Shown here piece after piece: positions 42,382-49,410 of a DNA stretch of 49,410 nucleotides. Below the pieces are notes generated by a model, which worked only from the letters and a program-made list of their open reading frames with translations, had not been told where the DNA came from and made no database searches. Source of the stretch: Chara braunii (lineage: Eukaryota; Streptophyta; Charophyceae; Charales; Characeae); the NCBI GenBank assembly GCA_003427395.1, contig BFEA01000253.1, positions 1,150,253 through 1,199,662 of the forward strand, given 5' to 3'. The position numbers and the translations under genes are program-made. Numbering within the stretch: the first letter of the stretch is position 1; the number at the start of each line of letters is the position of its first letter.

Positions 42382-42609
42382 AAGCATACTTGCAAGCGGA
42401 CGCCGTCCGGGCGGTTCCGCACGTGCGGCAGACCGCCGGACCGGACCCTCACGGCGCACAAATGTGCGCCCGACGACCAGTTACGCCCCACCCCACCCCC
42501 CCCAAAAAAAAAACGGCCCCGTCCGGTCCGGTCTGGGGGGAGGGTGCCGCACGCGGCAAAGCGGACCGGACCGGACGCTCGTCCAGTCCGTCTGCTTGCA
42601 AGTATGCTT
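42382..42609. repeat. Foldback element, AAGCATACTTGCAAGC ends
   Basis: Ends AAGCATACTTGCAAGC and GCTTGCAAGTATGCTT are perfect 16-bp inverted repeats. The interior is GC-rich with CCGGACCGGAC and GTCCGGTCCGGTC, and has an A-run near 42506. TTGAAG occurs at the left boundary and TTTGAAG at the right, a possible target duplication. 228 bp. Confidence 0.7.
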
Positions 42610-42668
42610 TGAAGTCAATGATGAAGCACAACATCAGCTTGCCCATCAAGAGCGACTGGCGATGTAAC

Positions 42669-42858
42669 GTCGCCAGGGCAAGGAACAAGCTCAGAGCATA
42701 CTCACACTAGGCCCTCAAACTCGCAAAATCACAAAATGAGCGGCCAGATTGAGTCCTCGTAAAGGAAGGACCAGTCGATCTGGCCGCTCATTTTGGGATT
42801 TCGCGATTTTGAGGGCCTGGTGTGAGTGTGCTCTGAGCTTGTTCCTTGCCCTGGCGAC
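42669..42858. repeat. Hairpin with two 81-nt arms, 94% complementary
   Basis: Left arm 42669-42749 (GTCGCCAGGGCAAGGAACAA at its outer end, GAGCGGCCAGAT at its inner end) and right arm 42778-42858 are complementary at 76 of 81 positions, with no gaps. The loop is 28 nt. Transcription in either direction would give a long near-perfect stem. It may be a recent foldback element or an inverted duplication; a small-RNA precursor is possible but unproven. Confidence 0.85.
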
Positions 42859-42935
42859 TTTTCCACTCAGTAAAGACCTGAACGCTCAGTCTATTTTCCT
42901 CAGTAGGAAGGCAGCAGATGGATGGTATGTGGTCT

Positions 42936-42970
42936 CTGCTCTTATCAGCACCACTAGCACCGGTGGGGGT

Positions 42971-43011
<41 letters not shown>
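42936..43011 (+). repeat. SINE-like 3' module with poly(A) tail
   Basis: TCTCTGCTCTTATCAGCACC followed by ACTAGCACCGGTGGGGG and an A-run of about 37 nt (42975-43011). It matches the 3' part of the unit at 19457-19585; the 5' core is absent. Confidence 0.6.
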
Positions 43012-43013
<2 letters not shown>

Positions 43014-43245
43014 AGAAGCCAGAGAGTACTGGGCAGTAAGGGTGGTAGATAGACCCCTGGGACCCGTTTACAGGGCCTGACATGATCCCATTATAGGGTC
43101 GTTTCCTGCAACAGGGGCCGTAGTGTAAAGTTGTAAACTATTAGGTGTAGTCAGGGGTAGGAACTAAATAAACCAGGCTAGCCTAAGGGTAGGGAGTAGA
43201 CGAGGCAGTAGTTTAGGAAGCAGCCACAGAGCTGCAGTCGTTTCA

Positions 43246-43418
43246 GGCTTTAAAGCACCAGTACAGCACACGTCGGTGTGCGGGGGTGTCAGCATGAAAC
43301 CCACACCACTTCGAAGGTCGCTGATTTTTTGTGTCTTTCAACAGCGCCCCATGCCACGCAGCCCCTCCGAGTTTTGCTTGTAGCGACGGCTGGGGCCATG
43401 TACTTGCGGTTTAAAGCC
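43246..43418. repeat. Foldback MITE, related to the AAACCACCAGTAC family
   Basis: Ends GGCTTTAAAGCACCAGTAC and GTACTTGCGGTTTAAAGCC are inverted repeats. The interior contains GCGCCCCATGCCACGCAGCC. 173 bp. Confidence 0.7.
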
Positions 43419-43562
43419 TCTCAAGGAAGTACACCGTAGCTGGATGATGCTCCCAGTATGTGTCTCCGGATGATTGTAGAGGTCCCGGCCTCTGTTTCCA
43501 TTGACGTAATGGAATTTGAAGCTTGAAAGGGGGGGGGGAAAAGGAAACTAAAAAGTCCAGCA

Positions 43563-43852
43563 AACTGACATTTTGTTAAACTGACATTTTTTTCCAAATT
43601 CACGAAAGTGGACTTAGTGAAAATTTCATTGCTCATCGGGTGAGAAAGTGGTTATCTTTCTCCATCTGATGTACCTGAACGTAGAGTACTGTTAACATAC
43701 ATCCGATGGTCAGATCATCGGGAGCCGCCACGACACCTGATGATCTGATCATCCGACATCATGGGGACAAAAAAACACTAAAAAACGTTGTTTTTTGGTA
43801 TGCTCAATTTCGTGAATTTAGAAAAAAATGTTATTTTAACGAAATGTCAGTT
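43563..43852 (+). repeat. Foldback MITE, AACTGACATTTCG family
   Basis: About 290 bp, same orientation as the copy at 9549 and the most similar to it, including TGATCAGATCATCGG in the middle. A SINE-like unit begins directly after it. Confidence 0.75.
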
Positions 43853-43961
43853 AGCAGGTGCAGCTCCCCACCCATGGCATTGGTCCCAGTGAAGCTTTCG
43901 AAGAAATGGGACACTTGGCCCAGGTTCCAGCAGGTGCAGCTTCCCGCCAATGGAACCGAGC
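43853..43961 (+). repeat. SINE-like units, partial dimer
   Basis: Two cores in tandem: CAGGTGCAGCTCCCCACCCA at 43856 and GGGACACTTGGCCCAGGTTC then CAGCAGGTGCAGC at 43908. A T/A-rich tail is not directly attached; an A-run follows at 44041-44058. Confidence 0.5.
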
Positions 43962-44164
43962 TATCGATTGCAAGATCTGGATCCCGATGCTGCTCTTGTC
44001 GCCACCACGATTGCAGGTCTGGGCTAAAGATGTTTCGATCAAAAAAAAAAAAAAAAAAGAAAGAGGATCGCAACTTCAGATCCCAACAGAACAGTACCCA
44101 TACAACAACCCCGAACACAGGAAAACATTCCCATGGACATCTTGCTGCAATACCTCTGTTCCCT

Positions 44165-44235
44165 GCCTGGGGCTGCGATGCCTCTCCCCAAGGGCCTGGG
44201 GCTGCGATGCTGCGCAGCCACACGGGCCTGCAGGG
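44165..44235 (+). repeat. GGGGCTGCGATGCCTCTCCC units
   Basis: Two units of the minisatellite that recurs at 45384. Confidence 0.65.
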
Positions 44236-44679
44236 CCTGTCCCGCAGTCTCAGCCTAAAAGCCTAGAAACAAGGGCTTACAGGTCCCGTGTCGTTTCAGC
44301 CTGAAAGACTGAAAAACAATGGCCTGCAGGCCCAGGCCCTGAGTCTTTTCAGCCTGAAACGGAGGGCCACTTTCGGGCCCTCATAAGATCAACCTGCCGT
44401 AACACTCAGGCACCAAACCAGGGTTTCGGGAACAGGCTATTTTTGGCCTATTCCCACGCCAGCCTCAGCAGGAGCTGCAGCGGCAGGCCCTGGCTCACCT
44501 CGGCATTGGCAAGAGCAGCCTCCTGGACTGCCCCGCCCTGCAGCTGCAGGCAGTCAGGAGGCAGGCCGAGGTAGTACATACGGCGTTCCCATGCACTTCA
44601 CGGGCAGTCAGAGGCCGAGGCAGTAGTAGTCTTCAGGATTCGGCAGCAGGACTCTGGAGGAGCGCTGCAGGAGTAGCTT

Positions 44680-44752
44680 AGCGCTAGCAGTAGTCTTCAG
44701 CGCCGGGCGCTAATAGCAATAGCAGTAGTCTTCAGCGCTGGGTGCTAGTAGA
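44680..44752 (+). repeat. GCAGTAGTCTTCAGCGC tandem repeat
   Basis: Two units of about 40 bp with AGCAGTAGTCTTCAGCGC; a third, weaker unit lies upstream near 44625. Confidence 0.65.
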
Positions 44753-44876
44753 GGTAGAGGAGGTGATAGAGAGAGATGGCTGGCGGAGGCCAGGGAGACT
44801 TACCTGTGGCGCCATAGCTCCAGCTTCATCTTCAAGGTACCTGGATCAAGGCGCCAACTTCACAGGTTAGTACCGG

Positions 44877-44880
<4 letters not shown>

Positions 44881-44932
<52 letters not shown>
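44881..44932. repeat. GA microsatellite
   Basis: About 25 GA dinucleotides; no coding meaning. Confidence 0.95.
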
Positions 44933-44937
<5 letters not shown>

Positions 44938-45383
44938 CTTCTTCCTCTTCTAAGTCCACCATCTCTTCTTCACCCTCTCACTACCTGACTTCTCAGTATC
45001 AGCGGACTACGACAGAGAGAGAGAGTTGTGACTTGAGACTTGACGACATTGGATCCAGACTCGACATTGGGATTCAGACATTTTGACGAGGGACTATTTG
45101 GGCCTGTGCCGAAGACTCGGTGTTGACGACATTCCCATCTTCCCCTCTTCTTCGTCTAACCCCCCTCTTCTTCGTCTGTGTATGGTTGGGGACTGGCGCA
45201 TTCTTCCTGTGTGAGCGCCAGGCCCCTTCACACCATGGAGTGATGATGATGATGTATGTTCGGGGCTGCATTGCAATATTGATTGTTCGGATCATTGGTA
45301 TCTAAGTCTTCCGCTACGCTAGCTTGTACTTTGTGAGAGAGGTCAGTTCTTGTTCTGGTCTGCACCGTTACAGTATGCAACAC

Positions 45384-45500
45384 TGGGGCTGCGATGCCTC
45401 TCCCGAAGGGCCTGGGGCTGCCATGCCTCTCCCTGAGGGCCTGGGGCTGCAATGCCTCTCCCTGAGGGCCTGGGGCTGCTATTCCTCTCCTTAAGGGCCT
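45384..45500 (+). repeat. Minisatellite, four units of about 30 bp
   Basis: Each unit is CTGGGGCTGCGATGCCTCTC or a close variant, followed by CC, GAAG or TGAG and GGC. On the minus strand the frame reads RGIAAPGPQGEA-like repeats, probably not a gene. Confidence 0.8.
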
Positions 45501-46738
45501 AGTCACACCACTGTTGAAACGAGTAAAGTACAAGTGCATCTTCCACAAAACATGGCGAGTGGATGCATGTTGCCTCATTAATTCCAACAATGGTGTGGCA
45601 AGGCCGTTTTTCTTTTTTTTCTTTTTAAATCTGAAACATCAGGCAGGGCTCGCCTACCACAGACAGGGATAAGAACCCAAGACTGTCGCAGGGGCCAAGA
45701 GGATTGGATTTGATGACTGAATCTTGATGTGTTTCTGGAGAGAGGCCGAGCATCGGAATTGCAATTGATCTCCCTTTCTGCATCTCTGCGCAGAATATCA
45801 ACATTCAGGAATTAAGCCCAATCCTCTTTGTTAACAGGACCTGGCCCCAGGTTTCCCTTTTTTCTTGTCTTTTCTTTTTTTCACATTAAACTTGATCCAT
45901 GTTGATTAAACCAACCGCATGCCATCCTGCGGAGAAAAAGTCTCTTTTGTTTTCCAGAAAGACAAAAAAAGTACAAGACCCCGTCTTCCGAAACGTGCAG
46001 CCACAAGAATAGTTGACCCCTGCCTTTTCAGCTTTTGATTGGATACCGGAATATGGGACAAACTATGGTTCACGCGACTTCACGGCAGGGCCTCGTCTGA
46101 TGTGGCCCAGTGATGCCTCTGTCATTACTAGCAGCCCTGGAGCCTCGTCCCACTAGCGTCGATTTACGCTATGGCTCCATGGTTTTCAACCACGTGCGGC
46201 GAGAGGTGACATCCGGCGACCATTGATCCTTTTGTGTATCGGCGCAGGGCGATAAGGACCGATTTCATTACGGTATCTGTCCGCCGGCCGATAGAAGAGT
46301 TTCGTTTTCATTTTTTTGCCCATTTAGCTAGCCACTTTGCGTTGGCGCGAAGCTGGAATATCAGGGAGGTCCGAGGGGGGGGGGGCGTTTTTGCATCGAT
46401 GTTGTTTTCTTTTTTTTTATGCGGTAAAATAGAGAATATTGAGATTTCCGTGGAAGACTGCGAACAGGCTCGCGGGAAGGTCACATGCAGATGTACCGGG
46501 TTGGTGGAAGTGTGGATGCACTGAAGTTCTGTCATGATGTCTATGTCAGGCCCCGTAATTTTTCATTTTCTGGGTCCTTTTCTTTGCATTCGTGTAAATG
46601 ATAAAAAGCATTGTTTATGCGTTTTTAAATGAGAAAAGAATGCCACACACCGATTTACTCGATGCTAGTGGGACGAGGCCCCTGGTCGGCTTTTGTAAAG
46701 GGACACGGGGCCGAATTCCGGGCCTATTATATAAAGTC

Positions 46739-46741
<3 letters not shown>
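45501..46741. other. Region without recognisable gene
   Basis: Short T-rich tracts and small frames only. The 46234-46524 frame has no motif. Confidence 0.45.

Positions 46742-46799
<58 letters not shown>
46742..46799 (+). repeat. A-run of 58 nt
   Basis: The longest homopolymer in the window. It follows CCGGGCCTATTATATAAAGT, which may be the end of a retro-inserted transcript; the parent is unknown. Confidence 0.85.
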
Positions 46800-46800
<1 letters not shown>

Positions 46801-46974
46801 GCCACGCACAATGGCGGCCACACTTTCAGGAGTCGATGAACGGGCCAGGGAGACGCCACCTTGATTCATTCGTGAGCAAAATATTTGGGGCGCAATGGGG
46901 TCTGACATACGGGTGGTTTCATTTCGACCGTCTCTCAATTTGTGTCCCTCATCCTTCACTGCACAGGGGCCAAG

Positions 46975-47084
46975 CTACCTTCTTCACCCCAATACAATGT
47001 ACGGTCATTACTGCTGTATTTGGCCGGAAAGATGCCCAAATACAACTATAATGCCCATACCCTGTAATCGAGTGAAGAAGGTAG
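46975..47084. repeat. Foldback MITE, CTACCGTCTTCACCC family
   Basis: Arms CTACCTTCTTCACCCCAATA and AGTGAAGAAGGTAG, with ACGGTCATTACTGCTGTATT inside. 110 bp. Confidence 0.75.
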
Positions 47085-47103
47085 TCTTCTCTTTCCCTCT
47101 GTT

Positions 47104-47133
47104 GTCCTGATTGTAATGGATGTCCCAAAGGAC
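47104..47133 (-). pseudogene. U6 5'-end-like fragment
   Basis: On the minus strand GTCCTTTGGGACATCCATTA then CAATCAGGAC resembles the first 30 bases of U6. It lies exactly between two foldback elements. No tail or target duplication is seen, so confidence is limited. Confidence 0.4.
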
Positions 47134-47137
47134 TCAC

Positions 47138-47249
47138 CCCAGCTTCGTCACCCGCATAAGAATGCCCAGTCATCCTCGCTGTATCCAGGTTGACGTTTGC
47201 ACCAAATACAGGTATAATCACCAGACATTCAGTCGGGTGAAGACGGTAG
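47138..47249. repeat. Foldback MITE, CTACCGTCTTCACCC family (diverged)
   Basis: CCAGCTTCGTCACCCGCATA on the left and GTCGGGTGAAGACGGTAG on the right, with ATGCCCAGTCATCCTCGCTG inside. It follows the copy at 46975 after about 50 bp. Confidence 0.65.
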
Positions 47250-47894
47250 CTTACACTGGCCATGGTCTCATTCAACCCGGGCTTATGGGCTCACGGGAGG
47301 CCTGTTTTTTGTTTCTATTGTTGCCACAAGCCTGGTTTTGATGTACATTGTACATAGTACTAGTGCAAAATTGGGTCTCATCTGCAATTACCCATGCCAT
47401 ATGTCTCGTGGAACTGAGGGCCACCTGAAGGCCTACTTGGCTGCCCTCAGCCCAGGCCAAATAAGGGCAGAAAAGGCCCTTCACGAATTCAGGGCCTGGG
47501 CGTGTGACAGTTGACTTTGGTCAACCGTCGCGATCCCAACAGTCAAAGTCCAAAAGTACCTAGCCCAGACCGCTGGTCAAGTACACACACTTGTTTGTAT
47601 GCAGGTACCAAGACAACATCAGGTCCAAGGGAGAAGTCTGCAACAGTACAATCCGGGCCTTGAGATGTGAGTCAATCTGGACGACTGGAGGAAAGGCACC
47701 CGAGGCCAGACAGCCTCGACGACTGCTACTTAAGGCTGGCGTAGAGGGAGTCAAGCATTCAGCCTTGCTACGCTGCTTTGACGCTGGCTCGACGTTGACA
47801 CGACGCTGGCTTCATGCTGGCTGTGCACAAGCGTTGCGGATGACGGCACGAGTTGGAGGCAGCATGCTGGCGCTTCTTCAGTGCGCCAGGCCAT

Positions 47895-48165
47895 GCTGAC
47901 GCGGTGCTGCCTCTGGTCTACGTGGCGCTGCCTATGGTCTACGTGGCATGCTGATGTGGCGCTGCCTCTGGTATATGTGGCGCTGCCTATGGTCTACGTG
48001 GCATGCTCATATGGCGCTGCCTCTGGTATATGTGGCACTGCCTTTGGTCTACGTGGCATGTTGATGTGGCGCTGCCTATGGTCTATGTGACTGCTGCCGT
48101 GGCGCTGCCTCCGGTATACGTGGCGCTGCCTCTGGTCTACGTGGCATACTGATGTGGCACTGGTA
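47895..48165 (+). repeat. Minisatellite of TGGCGCTGCCTNTGGT units
   Basis: About ten units of 24-36 bp, mixing GTGGCGCTGCCTATGGTCTA and CGTGGCATGCTGATGTGG. The encoded frame is a repeat translation only. Confidence 0.85.
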
Positions 48166-48872
48166 CTGGTCTACATTGGTGACATGGCTATTACCACCTG
48201 TTCCGATAGTTGACGTGGCATTGTTCAGGTTGTCTACATGAGGTGACTGGTTGCAAGGAAGGAGGAAGATCGGGATCTGTGGTTGAGGGAGAACGGGTAC
48301 TCATTTGAGTTTGAAGCCGATACTGGAATCTGCAATGTCTTCATGGTCTTCATGAGATTTGAGTGCCACGTGGCACTTCCATGTGTGATCAGGGATATAC
48401 TTATTATGATTGTTGATGTGAAGAGGGGAGAAGCCCGGAAGCCCGGAGAAGGAGAGGGTCCAGCAGGGATTATTGTGTGATTCTTGATGTTCTCCTTTGT
48501 GTGTTCCCCCTCCACTCTTTATCTTCTAGTGATGATAATGAGATATACTGTTTCATATATTTCTTCACGAATTGGAGACTGTGCTGCAGATGCCGACTCT
48601 ACAGGTAGTTGACGACTTCTGACTATCTGTCAGACTGGATTCACTACACATCGATTCAGGCAGCTTTTTTTTTTTTCTGTTTTTTTTTTTTTCATGGGAG
48701 GTGCAGCACGTGCTGGGAACTGGGTGCAGCGTTCCTTACTAATCAGAAAATAGACGAGATTCACGCACCTCAGTCATACTTGTGGTTTAAACCAACACTA
48801 CATCGGGCCTGCAGGCACCTCTAGTTGTTTTATTTATTACGGCTATAAACCACCACTGACTGTGCTTTAAAT
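48166..48872. other. Region without recognisable gene
   Basis: Small frames on both strands at 48234-48515 have no motif. T-runs lie near 48665-48692. A GGTTTAAACCA palindrome lies near 48783. Confidence 0.45.
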
Positions 48873-48922
48873 ATGGCTAGTATAATGACCAGGCATTGTG
48901 TTTATTTGGGTGAAGACGCTAG
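48873..48922. repeat. Half copy of the CTACCGTCTTCACCC foldback
   Basis: GGCTAGTATAATGACCAGGC and TTGGGTGAAGACGCTAG are the right half of the family; the left half is missing. Confidence 0.55.
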
Positions 48923-48982
48923 AGGGGCCCTGCTGTCTTTGAATAGTGCACCTGAGTGTCTGTGCTTGCCTGGTGGTGAGAG

Positions 48983-48985
<3 letters not shown>

Positions 48986-49016
<31 letters not shown>
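48986..49016. repeat. T-run of about 30 nt
   Basis: A T homopolymer following CCTGGTGGTGAGAGGG; possible tail of a minus-strand insertion. Confidence 0.8.
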
Positions 49017-49410
49017 GTTGGAAAGTCGGCGACTTTGTATTCCAGAGAAATGAATCGAGGCCCTGATCCTCACGATTCAACCCCAGTACAGCTGGGGTCA
49101 TTTCCCAGGTTCGAGCTAATGCTGGACAGCATATCCACCGTCTCATCCACTTCTAAATAATATAATAATAATAAGAGAAAAAAAAAAGCACCTAAAATTT
49201 CCCAAAATCCACATGAAGCTCAAGTAGACATAACCAAGTTCTCAAGGAACTTCGGTCCAGGTGATTTGCTGACTTGCGATGGTGGTGTCAACCTAACAGC
49301 CTCAGAACATAATCATTGAGTACACTGGCCCAGGTAATTCAGAATTGTTTTACTCTGTCCATCTGATTGAATTTGTTTAAGCGGCAAATTAAGCCCGCTT
49401 CTCTTTTTTT
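49017..49410. other. Region without recognisable gene
   Basis: No repeat or coding signal that I can support up to the window end. Confidence 0.45.

Noticed and set aside
47881-48090. Frame in the GTGGCGCTGCCT array as a repeat protein
   Set aside because: All frames of the array are open by virtue of unit composition, and units vary in length, breaking frame.
1-49410. CRISPR array
   Set aside because: No regular direct repeats with unique equal-length spacers; the tandem arrays have diverged, adjacent units, and the DNA is eukaryotic.

Overview
The window is nuclear DNA of a green-plant-lineage eukaryote. It holds one intact protein gene, a chloroplast-type SecY translocase on the minus strand (34409..36589), set in about 45 kb of mobile-element debris. 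The plastid-type SecY with a long transit-peptide-like N-terminus, a LINE, terminal-inverted-repeat elements and processed snRNA copies point to a streptophyte with a large, repeat-rich genome (non-seed plant or charophyte alga). The species cannot be fixed from the sequence. A 380-nt run of N (33956..34335) is an assembly gap inside a CT microsatellite.

Layout. 0-5.6 kb: AT-rich DNA with nested copies of one CAGGGT-ended (hAT-like) element, one a compound inverted copy, then a short element with 77-bp terminal direct repeats. 5.6-12.3 kb: no credible gene; small foldback elements and diverged tandem repeats. 12.3-19.45 kb: a decayed LINE with, in order, a CCHC zinc knuckle, AP-type endonuclease, reverse transcriptase and C-terminal zinc-binding segment, broken by stops and frameshifts. 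19.5-30 kb: dispersed SINE-like units with poly(A) tails, several foldback families and tandem duplications. 30-33.7 kb: a processed U6 snRNA copy, a 377-bp tandem array and a GAA-rich minisatellite. 34.3-36.6 kb: the SecY gene. 36.6-39 kb: a short U6 fragment with a poly(A) tail, a U2-like fragment and a 100-bp foldback family. 39-41.3 kb: minus-strand remains of a reverse transcriptase followed by a hammerhead ribozyme, the arrangement known from Penelope-like retroelements. 41.3-49.4 kb: foldbacks, including a hairpin with 81-nt arms, minisatellites and more poly(A)-ended insertions.

How it fits together: most structure outside SecY can be read as target-primed reverse transcription (poly(A)-tailed LINE, SINE-like units, U6 copies and a tail-only insertion with target-site duplications) plus repeated spread of non-autonomous foldback elements. 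The points most worth checking are the hammerhead/RT pair, the U6-derived insertions, the tail-only insertion inside a tRNA-like unit, the 81-nt-arm hairpin and the cluster of CACGTG motifs over the SecY presequence. All comparisons were made by eye; no database search or folding program was run.
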